Shown piece by piece: positions 21,404-32,768 of a DNA stretch of 64,000 nucleotides; the stretch's first letter is position 1; every line of letters begins with the position of its first letter. A model generated the notes under the pieces. It made no database searches. It saw only the letters and a program-made list of their open reading frames with translations, and had not been told where the DNA came from. The translations under genes and the position numbers were made by a program. The DNA lies in contig OZ010586.1 of NCBI GenBank assembly GCA_963932145.1, positions 68,757,254 through 68,821,253 on the forward strand, read 5' to 3'. The stretch comes from Acanthosepion lycidas (lineage: Eukaryota > Mollusca > Cephalopoda > Sepiida > Sepiidae).

Positions 21404-21744
21404 AAACTAAATGCTGTCGGGTATAAAGAAAGGATTTGAATGGACATGCAGATAATTTCTTCAACATTTTTTTTCATTACAAGCGTAGGCGAAATATTCG
21501 ATTTGAAAAACATAGTACAGTTCCCTCACGCGCTATTCAAAAGTAGACCTTAACTATGAATCTTTTAGCAAGATGAGAAAACGTGTAGCAAACAAGTAAT
21601 TACTATTACTTTATAAAGGTTTAATATTTGAACGTTCTTAAACTCAAAATAATCATTGCCGCTTCTTTGATTATAGTAAATTATAATTTTAATTCTGAAA
21701 GGACACTATATTTCCAGCAATGTTGAATAATACTTTAACCTTCT

Positions 21745-22250
21745 GTTTACCTCGGAGTTCTTGACAAGATCCAGAGGCGGATATGTAATAAAATCGGCCC
21801 TGATCTGGCATCTCGTCTACAGTTGCTCTCTCACAGAAAGCGCCGTCGCCTCTCTCTGTCTTTTTTACAAATACTTTCATGGTAATTGCTCCGATGAACT
21901 GCTTTCACTGGTTCCCAGACTTCGCGAATTCAAGCGTACTACGAGTCTGGCATCCCGCTCTCACCCTTTCACTGTAGAAACTTTTAAATGTAGCCGTATC
22001 TTCTACTCCAATAGCTTCATACCTCGCATCTCTCGCCTGTGGAACTCCCTCCTTATTCCTGTTACCCTGAGAGCTATAATCTCCAATTATTCAAATATCA
22101 ATCGACATCTCCAGTTACCTTGATCTATCCACTATCCCTCTCCTCATCCTTTCTTCTATCACTCCTATCTGCTCTTGCTCCAAATCTTCTGCAACCCCCT
22201 CCATCCTAGTGGCTTCATGCCTTGCTCGGGGTGTAATGCTTAACAAAAAA
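21745..22250 (+). pseudogene. LINE-B 3' region, best preserved copy
   Basis: An open stretch of 120 codons (21761-22123) reads SLCLFYKYFHGNCSDELL, then LVPRLREFKRTTSLASR, HPFTVETFKCSR, RLWNSLLIPV and NINRHLQLP before a stop. This is the conserved C-terminal segment after the reverse transcriptase in CR1/Jockey-like elements, as I remember them. The 3' UTR ends GCCTTGCTCGGGGTGTAATG followed by an A-rich tail. The catalytic part is absent by 5' truncation. Confidence 0.85.
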
Positions 22251-22394
22251 AAAAAATAAAAACCCAAAAAACTGCTTACAAAGAATGCTACGACAGGAAA
22301 AAGCGCGAGTTAAGGCATACTGTTGTATTTCAAGCCCTCCACATCAGCCACAGCATACAGCGAAAATCAACCTTCAACAGTGAGGCAAGTGGAA

Positions 22395-22880
22395 TTCTTA
22401 CATCTTCTTTCATGTGCCGTGTCCCTTAAGGACGTAGGTGATCATCGTTCTCCACTTCCCCCTATCCCTTGTAGCTCTCAATATGTTCTCTCAAGCCGTG
22501 TTTCGTCATCCACTTGCTTAAGCCCTCTAGGTATATCACGCATTTCTTTCCCTCTATCCGCCCTGAGAGTATCAAGTTTTCCAAGCCCTCCTTTCTCATT
22601 ACATATCCCAGAAATTTCAGCTGCCTCTTCCTGGTGTTAAGTATAAGCTTCCTCCTTGTTTGCATCATCTCCAAAACTTTATCGTTGCTCACATGTTCGG
22701 TCCATGGTATTCTTAGCATCCTTCTGTAGAACCACACTTGCGTTGCCTCGAGTCTCTTCTTCATCTTTGAGGAGCCCGTCCAACATTCGCTGCCGTGGAG
22801 GAGGACAGATATCATGTAGTAGTTCAGTTCTCTTTTCTTTGTTACCAACGAAATCCTCGTCACGTAATACTCTACGATGC
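22395..22880 (-). pseudogene. LINE-A fragment with a 133-codon open stretch
   Basis: The minus strand 22863-22462 reads YMISVLLHGSECWT, KMKKRLEATQVWFYRRML, RIPWTEHVSNDKVLE, TRKRQLKFLGYVMRKEGL and GRIEGKKCVIY. This is the thumb/C-terminal part of the LINE-A polyprotein. It is the least broken LINE-A piece in the window, though it lacks the YxDD core and the terminal AMIAHVLK peptide is frame-shifted. Confidence 0.87.
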
Positions 22881-22884
22881 TAAA

Positions 22885-23475
22885 AAAAATAGTCGAATCC
22901 TTGTACAGCTCAAGTAATTACCTGACTCCTCCTACCCTCCTCAACCTTTTCAGTCCGAAAATGGAGTACTGCTGCCATATATGGACAGGAGCTTCCCAGT
23001 CCTCACTTTCCAGTCTCGATAGAGTCCAGGAGCTTCTCCGTGTCCTTGTGGGTGATGAATTATTTCCCATCCTACAACCCCTTTCCTACAGATGAAAAGT
23101 CGCAAACGTCTCACTGGTCTATCTCTGTTTCCATGGAAAGTGTTCGGACGTACTACATTCCTTAGTTCCACCAGTTCTAACCTTTACGGTTAAGATTCGC
23201 CGTGCCACGCCCATTGTAATGAAACAGCCTCATTCCCTCCGTATTTTAATAGTTGCGTTCCAGCAGCTTCTTCCTACGAACCGCTGCTTTAGGGAAGCGA
23301 CTCCGAAGAGGATGCTTTCCCCGATCACTATAATCTTAAACAAGTCTAAGGTCAACCGTTATCTTCCCAACAATAAACTCTACCTTTTACTCTGCAACCC
23401 TTTACACCCAGTGGTTCTTGGGCCTTATACAAGTGAATATCATTGTAAATGAAAAAAAAAAAAAAAAAAAACGGA
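22885..23475 (+). pseudogene. LINE-B subfamily 2 fragment with poly(A) tail
   Basis: Reads LLNLFSPKMEYCCHIWTG, SLSSLDRVQELLRVLVG, then in shifted frames LCFHGKCSDVLHSLVPP and RNCFREAT-like residues, ending with a run of A at about 23451-23470. The 3' end differs from the 21745 type, so two LINE-B subfamilies are present. It lies tail to tail against LINE-A at 22880. Confidence 0.82.
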
Positions 23476-24005
23476 AAAGGGAAGTAGGTCATTTTGGAGG
23501 CTTGGGAACACTCAAAATAATTTGCCATATAAATTAATGACATTTACCTATTCTCTTGTATCGAATTCAAATAAACCAGCGGGGTCTGTTATTCTATTTT
23601 GGAGAAAATTTCAGCCGGGACAGCATTATTACAGCCGCCATTTTCATTAGATATTCAGAAACTTTACAAGAAGCTGGCTATCTCCGAGTTACAGTTAGCA
23701 TCTTATCGTACTACGCATTTCAGATTGAAAGCTAACTTATTAATGCTTTCGATGCATCTGATAGCATAATGAGAATGCTAAAACTTGGCGCATGTCACGT
23801 AACATTATGTTAGGTAGCTTATGGATCGATAAAGATGTGTTTTCAAATGCCAGGTGTATCTTGTATACACAGCGTTCAGAAATTATTTAAAAAAAAATGT
23901 TTGATAGCGAATCCAGATTCGTATGTAAGTATTTCCTGCACAGTTGTAAATTTTAATTTTATTCTCCATTTTAAGAGACGTGTTTCAGCTTTGCTCATGT
24001 CTAGG
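23476..24005. other. Gap: no gene seen
   Basis: Unique-looking AT-rich sequence with no recognised motif. Confidence 0.5.
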
Positions 24006-24009
24006 GATT

Positions 24010-24400
24010 ATAAAACATTTTTCTTCTATATACCGTGTCCCTTAATCATGGCTCTTCACAACTTCCTGCCTTTTGTAGTTCTTAGTCTTTTTTACAGTCT
24101 CTCTTTATTCCAGTTTGCCAACCGTTTACACAAGCTCGATAGGAATGTTATTCGCTGCTTTCATTTGTACCTGCTGCCTTCACTATATATTGTGGGTGTC
24201 AAATTTCCCAAGCTCTTTTTCCTCATAATTTTTCCTGGAAATTCCAATCGTTGCGTTCTGATACTAAGTATAAGTGTTTTTTGTTTTTTTTTTCCATCGT
24301 CCTTAGAACTTTCTCCTCACTTATCATATGTTCAGTCCAAAAGATTCTCAGCATCTTTCTGTAGAATCACATTTCTGATGGTTTTGTCTGAACTCTGACA
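24010..24400 (-). pseudogene. LINE-A fragment
   Basis: The minus strand matches the landmarks of other copies: CAGAAAGATGCTGAGAATCT (KMLRIF-like), AACATATGATAAGTGAGGAG and, at the 3' side, GAAGTTGTGAAGAGCCATGA. A 187-codon plus-strand frame at 23835-24398 runs antisense through it and is a shadow. Confidence 0.78.
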
Positions 24401-25335
24401 TTTTATTTATTTATTATTTTTATTTTTTTGTAAGGGGCTACTGGTTAAGTTAAAAAAATTGTGTAGGAAATTCACAAAGCATATGAAAATTTTGCATTAG
24501 GTTAAATTACATCTCTCCTCTCCACTTTTATTTCTTGGGAATTATACAGATGGTTACAAAGTGTATGTCTTTAATTTAATGTCTGGCTGCTGTCGGCAAA
24601 TAATTACCGACCATGATCCATTTCTAAGAAACATTTAATTTTTTTTTCTTCGCTTACTTTGAATTGAACGTAGGTCATATTCGATTGTTTGATCAGGGTA
24701 AAAGCAACCCAAGCTTTATAACATTCTTTTTTTTTTTTAAAAAAAAAAAGAGGATGTATTTTGCTTTTGAAACCAAATTAATTATTCACTCACCAGTAAT
24801 TTACAATCGCCTAAGGAGATGCATTGGTATATGTCGAAACACGACTGCAATTTTGTAGCGAATTTTACATGTTTTAATACCCTAAAATAAATATCAATGT
24901 ATGTATGTGTGTGTGTGTGTGTGTGCACTTGATACATCAGCTATTATATGTGTGAGTAATATGGAAAATTCCGTTCAGCCAACACGCATCCAGAGTGACT
25001 ATTTTGGATTAGATTAGAAGACTTTAATCTGGAGGGATCTGCTGTAAATTTGATCGTTCCGCTGAACGAAGAATATGATGCAATTATCCAAGCCATTCCA
25101 TTTTGGTCCTTCTGGAAATAGATATTGCTGTGTATGGATGGTAAACCACGCACGCACATACACACACGCACACACTGTACACAGAATTTAAATGGACTAC
25201 TCATTTATTCATTACTCACCATTATACTACAACAGCAAACAAAGAAGCTGTCAATATTTCCATTGAGGAAATGATTTTTTGGCTCTTTCATAACATTTTG
25301 CTATTAAGTTTAATCTTCCTTTCGTAACACCTACT
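24401..25335. other. Gap: no gene seen
   Basis: T-rich sequence, a short (GT)n at about 24905-24925 and a CA/CG alternation at 25145-25175. No gene recognised. Confidence 0.5.
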
Positions 25336-25339
25336 CTTC

Positions 25340-25400
25340 CATTCATCATTACAATTTCAATTGTAATGTTCTACCTTGAGTGGCTCTCGAGCCAAGTATT
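25340..25400 (+). mobile_element. LINE-B subfamily 2, 3' end only
   Basis: CTACCTTGAGTGGCTCTCGA then GCCAAGTATTG matches the 3' ends at 50880 and 40215. Only the last tens of bases remain. Confidence 0.5.
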
Positions 25401-25850
25401 GTGTGAAATTATGTGAAATTTAATATTAACTTTAATACTACACTCTGTGAACTGTTGACATTCTTAACAGTACAAATCGTGCTGTTGCTTCTATCATATA
25501 GGCAAATTAAGATCCTCTGCAAAACTAAACAATCTTTTTAAATAACTATACCTAAATATGTAAACTATAAGACTTTGTGTTTAAAAATTCATCTCCATTT
25601 TTAGCAATAACAATTTATATAAGAATTTTTTATATGAGAAATTATCATTATTATATGCCATGGATGGCCAAACTTGCTCACTGGAAATACGAAGTTTGAG
25701 AACCGAAAGACAAGAACAAAATTTACACATACGCTTTTGTTACATACACATTAACATTAAACTTACGTTTTAATCCAATGGGGTCTAAATTCACTCCCAG
25801 TAAATAATTATAAAGCTTAATTTTTTTCTTTATTTCTTTTATATTAACAG
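25401..25850. other. Gap: no gene seen
   Basis: AT-rich sequence with no recognisable feature. Confidence 0.5.
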
Positions 25851-25854
25851 TGAC

Positions 25855-26588
25855 TAGCAACATGGCCCGGCGTTGCCCGGGCTTGATTCAAAAATCGCAC
25901 GACTCATACAGCAATCGCTATGACTTGACTTAAAATATTTTTGCCCTTCCTTGCCTTTAAAGGAGTGCCCTTTGCCGTGCTGATGTTGCTACATGCCTTA
26001 ATTCTTGCCTATTTCACATTGCGATTTTTTTCTAAGCTCTATACTAAACATTAAATCTGTTATGAAAAAAGAACTAAACAAAATGAACACAAAACAATCA
26101 GCTTTAAAAAAGGACTCGTAACTGGAAAAAACGAATGAAAAAAGAATGTTAACAACAAATACTTTTTCACACCCAACCCAGTTCTGCGGAATCAGAATCA
26201 ACGTTGAGTTTAAGCAAGCGAATTAGCCAACTGGAGTAAAGTGCCATGCATATTTAAATTTTTCCCACTTGTGACAAATGCAGCTATCGATTTTTTTTTT
26301 TGCATGCTAGCATGCAACTTAATATTCGTGTCAGTCAGCTGTTGGCTCTCACGCTGGCCAATAGAATTTCCTGTCTATTCGTGGTAGCCAGCTATAGGCT
26401 CTCACTCTGAACAGTAGAAAATGGCCGCAAACTACATGAAAACTGCCGTAGAAGCATGAAAAAATCGATTATTTCCACTATCGATGGAAGCTGGGAAATG
26501 CAAAGTCGGTTTTGGCCTTCCCGCTAACTCGGAGCATGTGGATGTAAATTTTCGTCTAAATCCGTCGAAAATTGCGGCCGTGCATTCG

Positions 26589-26638
<50 letters not shown>

Positions 26639-26655
26639 CTTGCCTTTTATAGATA
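25855..26655. mobile_element. Possible DNA element with GC-rich hairpin end
   Basis: The left edge has ACTAGCAACATGGCCCGG then CGTTGCCCGGGC. GCCCGG and CCGGGC form a perfect 6-bp stem over a 6-base loop, in sharp contrast to the AT-rich surroundings. I recall similar CCCGGCGTTGCCCGGG motifs as frequent repeat termini in invertebrate genomes. The right limit (after (CA)n, TTTTATAGATAGAGATA) is a guess. No coding domain is recognised inside. Confidence 0.4.
26588..26637. repeat. (CA)n microsatellite
   Basis: About 50 bp of CA. Confidence 0.97.
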
Positions 26656-26934
26656 GAGATAAAAACATATTACAACGAACTCATTGACCTTTAATATGAG
26701 ATTAATGGTCAAATGCAGTATGTAGCTCACGAGACGTGGCTTGGCCACCCTTGTTGTATACCATTCTATTCGAATTAGTATCTTCATCTTGGTTGTTATA
26801 CTAACATCGTTTTGATCATTGTACTCTTCGGCCTTCTTTAGATGTCTGTCTTCATACTTGGAAACCTGGGATTTTTTAATCGAACTATCCATCGGGACCA
26901 AAAGATTATTTAGCCCATAGCTAACTTTCCCACG

Positions 26935-27020
26935 TGTAACGAACCCGAACTGAATTCGAACTCGGATCTCCGATTTTCAATTCCGAGCTGTTATGCATTA
27001 CACCACCCGCATGTTCGCTT
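26935..27020 (-). mobile_element. SINE body fragment, minus strand
   Basis: The minus strand reads GTGGTGTAATGCATAACAGC, TCGGAATTGAAAATCGGAGA then TCCGAGTTCGAATTCAGTTC, as in the SINE-5S body around its GGTGTAATGG block (compare 55850-55900 and 58040-58110). Confidence 0.65.
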
Positions 27021-27119
27021 GACATACCTCCAAACTGTTTACGTCCTGTAAGTTCCTTTGAAATGAAATTGGCTCTAACAGCTGACCTAATGGATCTAAT
27101 TACCAAATTCAACGTATTT

Positions 27120-27995
27120 TTATGACGTCCTTTTTATCGATTAGGCAGCTGTCCTCAGCTGCCTAACCAATAAGAGGGACGTCATTTTATAACATAGCGA
27201 TAAAAATCACGTCATCTAATAACAGAGATAAAAAAAGACGTCATCTTATAAAATAGCAATAAAAAGGGCATCATCTTATAATATAGCGATAAAGAGGACA
27301 TCATCTTATAACAGAAGAATAAAAAGGACATCACTTAATAACGCAACGATAAGAAAGACGTCATCTTATAACATAGTGATAAAAAAGACATGATCTTTAA
27401 CATATCGATACAAAGGGTGTCATCTTAGAGCGATAACAAGGACATGATCTTATAACATAACGATAAAAATGGGCGTTATCTTATAACAGTGATAAAAAGG
27501 ACATTATTTTATAACATAGCGATAAAAATAACGTCATCTTATAACTGAGATAAAAAAGACGTTATCTTACAACATAGCGATAAAAAGGACATCACCTTAT
27601 AACATAGCGATAAGAATGACGTCATCTGATAACATAGCGATAAAAAGGACATCACCTTATAACATAGCGATAAGAAGGACGTCATCTTATAACATAGCGA
27701 TAAAAAGGACATCACCTTATAACATAGCGATAAGAAGGACGTCATCTTATAACATAGCGATAAAAATCACGCCATCTTATAACAGAGATAAAAAAACAAG
27801 TTGTCATTTTATAACATAGCGATAAAAAGGACATCAGCTTATAACATAGCGATAAGAAGGACGTCATATAATATAGCGATAAGAAGGACGTCATCTTATA
27901 ACATAGGGATAAAAACAACATCATCTTATAGAGATAAAAAAAGACGTTATTTTATAACATAGCAATAAGAAAGACGTTATCTTATAACATAACGA
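27120..27995. repeat. 30-bp minisatellite with GACGTCA units, 0.88 kb
   Basis: About 29 units of the form ATAACATAGCGATAAGAAGG plus ACGTCATCTT. Between about 27590 and 27745 two unit types (ACATCACC and ACGTCATC) alternate, giving a 60-bp higher-order repeat. At the left edge a perfect hairpin (27141-27166, TTAGGCAGCTG over TCCT) is flanked on its left by one unit in inverse orientation (GACGTCCTTTTTATCG). Frames such as repeated SFLSLCYK are translated repeat. Confidence 0.93.
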
Positions 27996-28289
27996 ATAAC
28001 TCAATTTCAATCGCTTTCAATCCATCTCAACACTTTTGCGGAAACGTGGTTCACATATGCGTCTTGTTACCTTTTAAATATTGCTACTTTTTGCCCATGT
28101 GCATCTATTCTACAAGTTTTATTTTTATCAATGCAAATGGGAGGGATCTAGATGGGTTTTTTTTGCCTTTATCTTTAGAGCTGTTGTATTTAAAAACGAG
28201 CACATAGCACAAATATTTAATATAAGGAAACAAAATATCCATTAGTAATTGTAACAGAAATAGAGATGGTTTTATGTATAGGTTCAGAT

Positions 28290-28420
28290 AGTCAATGTAG
28301 CAGCAAGCTTGACTCGCTAGATTTGTTACGACTGAATAGTGAGTTCAATCCTTATTGGGTGCCCTGTGATTTCGGCCTTGTGCCATATCTAAGGTATATT
28401 TAGAAAATCCCGATAGTCAA
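28290..28420 (+). mobile_element. SINE-t, plus strand
   Basis: Reads AGCAAGCTTGACTCGCTAGA, then GTGAGTTCAATCCTTATTGG and GCCTTGTGCCATATCTAAGG. The 5' edge GATAGTCAATGTAG recurs at 28407-28420, consistent with a target duplication of 14 bp. Confidence 0.78.
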
Positions 28421-28589
28421 TGTAGTAGTGGATGAATTAAAGGTAAATATATTTGCCAAAATAAAGCATAGATCGTCTTATATAATGGTGATTATAATAT
28501 TAGCACTTTCCGTATAAGGAAACTTTCGACTCTCATTGACCGATCCGCTGGTGAAATTTATTAGATCTTTCTCTTAAAACACATTTTTT

Positions 28590-28830
28590 TAGGAAAACAG
28601 GTTTCTCAAGTCCAGTTGCTGCCATCGCTCTTTTCAGTATGAATGGGGGTTTCCTTCCAAACCTTTTATTTGAGTTGATGTGTAATGTTAACATATCGAC
28701 TGTGCCATTATTTTCTCTTCAAGTTACATGTGCTATCCTTTTAAGTTGTTGTCGCTGTAGGTAGTCTTCAGGTGATGTGGTTTCAGTTATTTCTCTTTGG
28801 GATTACCTTTGCCAAGAACCTCAGGCTTTC
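28590..28830 (-). pseudogene. Weak LINE C-terminal fragment
   Basis: The minus strand reads SPEDYLQRQQLKRIAHVT, then TLHINSNKRFGRKPPF and LKRAMAATGL. The QRQQLKxIxHV pattern resembles the segment after the reverse transcriptase in several LINEs. The family cannot be named with confidence. Confidence 0.45.
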
Positions 28831-29429
28831 GAAATGCGATCATGGTTCTACACAGACTTTTTTTTATTGTCTGTGAGTTGCCATGATTTCTCTGGAAAGA
28901 TAGCTGATGCATTCTTGCTACATTCCCTCACGTCTTGGAATTCAGAATAGTTCTCCTTATAGACTGACTTCCAATCAAGACAAGAATTTGAACTCGGCTT
29001 GCCGATTTCACTTTCCATCCCAATATCGTCGCAATAAACGTAAATCTCCTTTATGGTTTTGTACTGGTCACTAATCGTGTAATAACTCATTAGAGAACAA
29101 CATCTACTGCGGGAATAGCAACTGTGTTGTGTCTAGGATAAACTAACCTAACTGAGCTCATCTGTCTTTAGGATCATTCTAAATTCATAGATGTAAAGAA
29201 AGTAGTTTCTGTTCATTATGTATATATGTATGTATGTATTTATCTATCTCATTCTGTTCATTATCTATCAATTCATGATAAAATGACTGACATTAAATAT
29301 CTGAACAGACTATGTATGAGAAAATGTCTGAAAACTATTTCGATATTTAATTTATTCTTTTATCGTAAAAAATAAATATCCGTGTATAAATTAGTGAAAT
29401 TTGTATTACCATATTTCTATTTGATTTTA

Positions 29430-29660
29430 ATATGGTTCCGATGTACAAGGCTGAGATATCTTCCCTTTTGTTTCCATTTTCTCTAAAACTTTGTCGTTGT
29501 TCAAATGTTCAGCCCATGGTATCCTCAGTATCTTTCTGTAGAACCACATTTCTGTTGCTGCAAGTCTCTTCTTCATCTTTGATGCGATTTTCCAGCAACC
29601 ACAGATATCACCTAACAGTTTAGTATTCTTTTCTTTGTTTCTAACGAAGTTCTTCTATAA
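29430..29660 (-). pseudogene. LINE-A fragment
   Basis: The minus strand gives KMKKRLAATEMWFYRKIL-like residues, RIPWAEHLNNDKVLEK and RNKEKNTKL, in the standard LINE-A order. Both sides are truncated. Confidence 0.8.
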
Positions 29661-29815
29661 TCTATAAAAGATATCTTCAGCAACTAAGCATGCAACCATT
29701 TAGATCCATTGGGTGTGTTGGTAACTTCATTTCTCACAATTCCTGTTGCGTTCGGAATCCAGTGTAAAAATATTACTAGTCTGCAAATAGATGCATTCAA
29801 ATTAGTATCAAAATC

Positions 29816-29863
<48 letters not shown>
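29816..29863. repeat. (TA)n microsatellite
   Basis: About 46 bp of TA. Confidence 0.97.
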
Positions 29864-29864
<1 letters not shown>

Positions 29865-30069
29865 ATAATGATATTGTTCACTGAAAATGGCAAAATATAT
29901 TTGGCTCTGGACTAATCCGTAACGTTGATCGATAAGGTTGGGTAGACAAGATCGATAATGGAAAGAGAAACACACAAACGCTGTGAGTTTTGCCAACTAT
30001 TAGTCCAGAAATCTTCCTCAAAAGTGATAAAGTGAGAGGGAGAGACTCTGTGTCTGTTTGCGTGTGTGA

Positions 30070-30070
30070 G

Positions 30071-30111
<41 letters not shown>

Positions 30112-30112
30112 C
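30070..30112. repeat. (GATA)n microsatellite
   Basis: Ten or so GATA units, followed by the small palindrome AACGAGCTCGCTCGTT near 30114-30129. Confidence 0.95.
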
Positions 30113-30339
30113 TGAACGAGCTCGCTCGTTAGCTAGATAGGTAGATATTAGAGTTCCTTAACACCCTTCATTCTAACGTCTTAACTGTTTTCATTAACTT
30201 CAGGAGTATTTGCTTCTCTATTGCTTGCATGTTTATACGCATAAACGCTCATTATTCATTGTTTACTCTATCTTTTTCTTTTCGTTTTTCTTGTCTTATA
30301 CTTTCTTGTCTATTTCTCTGAATTTCCTTGCCATATACT

Positions 30340-30405
30340 TTTAGGGCGTGGTCGATCATAGCTATCCACAGGTTCCTGTATCTTGTTCACCCTGAATATT
30401 TTTGC
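30340..30405 (-). mobile_element. LINE-A 3' fragment (short)
   Basis: GGCGTGGTCGATCATAGCTA and CACAGGTTCCTGTATCTTGT match the region just inside the LINE-A 3' end at 1240 and 58750. Confidence 0.5.
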
Positions 30406-30589
30406 CTTAATTATGCCACGTGACTTTAATTTACAAACCTTCTTTTCTCAATATGAGTGCCAGTAATGTCATCTCTTTCCAATTGTTACCAACAGTTTTC
30501 TGTAGTTTCGATACCTCAGCTTATAGTAGTGGTTAGCGAGGTTTGTCTGGTTACTCATTATAACTTGAGTATTGAGTTCAAGTCAATTC

Positions 30590-31425
30590 TGGGAGAATTA
30601 GAACTACTACCAGGATTCATTATTGGCGGCCACGATCTTAACAGCATAAGATATGAAGATGACGCACTGTTGATTGCAGACACGGTAAGGAAACTACAAA
30701 AGCTCCTACAGAAGGTATCGAGGGAAAGCGAGAAGAAAGGACTAAATACAAAATACAAAAAAAAAAAACAGAATGCATGGTTATCAGTAAGAGCTTAAGA
30801 TGGAAATTACAAATTGGGGGTATTAAAATGAAGTAAGTACAGAAATGTAAATTTCTGGCAAGTGTTGTAAAAGAGGACGGAAAATGCGACACTGAGATCC
30901 GAAGACGTATTGGGATAGCTAAAGACGCATTCCAAAACAGAAGACAGAAAACTTCGTTAGAAATAAAGAAAAGAGTGCTGAACTGTTAAGTGATATCTCT
31001 CCTCCTATATGGCAGGGAAAGCGGGACAATCTTCTCAAAGATGAAGAAGAAACTCGAAACAGCAGAAATGTGGTTCTGCAAAAGGATGCTGAAGATATGG
31101 ACGGAACATATGAGCAACGATGAGGTTTTGGAGAGAATGGAAACTAAGAGGAAAAATACTTAACATCAGAAAAAGACAGTTGAAATTTCTGAGGTACGTA
31201 ATGAGGAAGGAGGGCTTGGAAAATATAATACTAACAGGACAGAGTAAAGGAAAGACGAACAGAGGAAATCATCGCGTAACATCCTTGATGATCTTGAGTA
31301 TATAGATGATAGAATAAGGCTTGCGAGAAATAACAAAAACACCAAACCTAATAAGAGCTAAAAGTGCCAAGAAAATTCAGAGGGCCATGATTGCTTACTT
31401 CCTGAAGGTATACAACACTTAAAAG
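30590..31425 (+). pseudogene. LINE-A, longest copy: reverse transcriptase C-terminal half
   Basis: Contains the catalytic-core variant LNSIRYEDDALLIADT (YxDD changed to YEDD), then LQKLLQKVSRESEKKGLN, DGKCDTEIRRRIGIAKD, KIFSKMKKKLETAEMWF-like residues, CKRMLKIWTEHMSNDEV, RKRQLKFLRYVMRKEGLE and a final HDCLLPEG region. The order fits the palm, thumb and C-terminal part of an RTE-like non-LTR reverse transcriptase. Stops and frame changes lie between the blocks, and the N-terminal endonuclease is absent. Confidence 0.9.
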
Positions 31426-31619
31426 AAAGACTGATTTCGATCCTCAATTGCTGTCCCATGCAATGTTTAACATTATATGACCCAAAAAGTGCTGCAATCA
31501 ACTAAGCAACCAAATTTGTAGAGGGTACAGCAGAGACACCACCCAGAAATACCATCCATAAATAGTTCCCACATAATCGTAAGACATTAGGTAGATAAAG
31601 GCACCATTGACATTAATAT

Positions 31620-31990
31620 TTTACGATTATCTGGGAGTTATTTCTGGGGTGGGGTATATGTCGGAGGAGTTATTTCTGGGTGGTATTTCTGGGAGGTCTG
31701 TATTGGAGGTATTTCTGGGAGGTATATGTGAGCGGTATTCTAGGAAGTATATGTGGGAAGTATTTCTGGAAGGTATATGTGGGGGGTATTTCGGGGAGTT
31801 ATTTCTGGGAGGTATATGTGGGACGTTTTCTAGGAATTATTTCTGGGAGGTATATGTGGGAGATTTCTGGGAGCTATTTCTGGGAATATTATCTGGGAGG
31901 TACTTCTGAGCGGTATATTTGGGATGTATTTCTGGAAGGAATATGTCGGGAGTATTTCTGGGAGGTATATATGGGAGGTATTTCTGCCGC
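31620..31990. repeat. G-rich minisatellite, about 13/26-bp units
   Basis: Units GGGAGGTATTTCT and GGGAGGTATATGT alternate, so a 26-bp dimer is the working period. About 14 dimers are recognisable, with drift. The plus strand carries regular GGG runs spaced about 10 bp apart. An open frame across it (VFLGGICER-type) is translated repeat. Confidence 0.9.
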
Positions 31991-32263
31991 ATGATGCAGT
32001 TTTTGTTCTCCTTATTCTTCGCTTCTAGCAAATAATATCCATGTTATTGTTAGTGTTTGTCAGTCGAACCAAATCTCTATAGGTTCAGTTTTCTTCTTTT
32101 CTCTTGCTTAGTTTCTGAAAGGCTTCTTTCCCTATTTCTGTACTACTTTGAATTTATTTTCTATATATTTATCAATTTCTTCATTTACCTTTGCCCTTTC
32201 CCTCCCGCACTGTCTTCACACATTAAACATCAGACACAAATATATACACATGTGTGTGAGAGT

Positions 32264-32316
32264 GAGTGAGTGTGTGTGTGTGTGTGTTTGAGAGAGAGAG
32301 AGGGAGGGAGGGAGGG
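32264..32316. repeat. (GT)n then (GA)n/(GGGA)n microsatellite
   Basis: GT repeats pass into GAGAGA and GGGAGGGAGGGAGG. Confidence 0.93.
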
Positions 32317-32324
32317 GTGTGTGA

Positions 32325-32768
32325 ACAGTATGGTAGATATTAAAAGATTCTTTCTACGTGTTTCATGTAGAGTGTACGGCTTGACACAACACAGATGGAG
32401 AAAAAACTTGAGGCAAGAGAAATGGGTACTACAAGAGGATGCTGAGAATACCGTAGACTGAACATGTGAGAAATGACGAAGTTTTAAGAGAAATGGAAGC
32501 AAAATGAACACATTTCTTAAAATCAGAAACAAGAAAAATTTCTAGGGCGCATAATGAGGCAAGAGGGCTTGGAAAATGTAACACTCATAGGACATATAGA
32601 AGAGAAGTGGGGCAGAGGAAATCGGCACATAACCTACGTAAAGAAACTGTATAAATAGTTTGCAGAACAGGGACTAGGAGAGAGAACAAAATGATAGCAT
32701 TTACTAAGATCTACAAAGCAGAGCATACTGAGACATGACGGCTCACGTCCTGAAGGGACACTTCACAT
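32325..32768 (+). pseudogene. LINE-A 3' end with (GAA)n tail
   Basis: Reads QMEKKLEAREMGTTRGC-like residues, RIPXTEHVRNDEVLREME, RNKKNFXGRIMRQEGLEN and finally ETXRLTSXRDTSHRRRR where the element ends in GAA units. The coding end (GGCTCACGTCCTGAAGGGAC) matches AHVLKG of other copies. It passes within about 20 bp into the trinucleotide array. Confidence 0.83.

Noticed and set aside
23835-24398. 187-codon frame with hydrophobic segments, possible membrane protein
   Set aside because: Antisense to a LINE-A fragment from about 24010 onward, with no start context or domain. The hydrophobicity comes from T-rich sequence.
27120-27995. CRISPR-like array of 30-bp repeats
   Set aside because: Units are directly adjacent without unique spacers and the DNA is clearly from an animal. 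It is a minisatellite.
30114-30129. AACGAGCTCGCTCGTT palindrome as an operator
   Set aside because: Short, next to a GATA microsatellite, single copy, and no gene nearby.
31607-31994. Gly/Trp/Tyr-rich repeat protein of about 100 residues
   Set aside because: Period follows the 13/26-bp minisatellite in more than one frame, as expected of simple tandem DNA. No signal peptide or flanking coding sequence.
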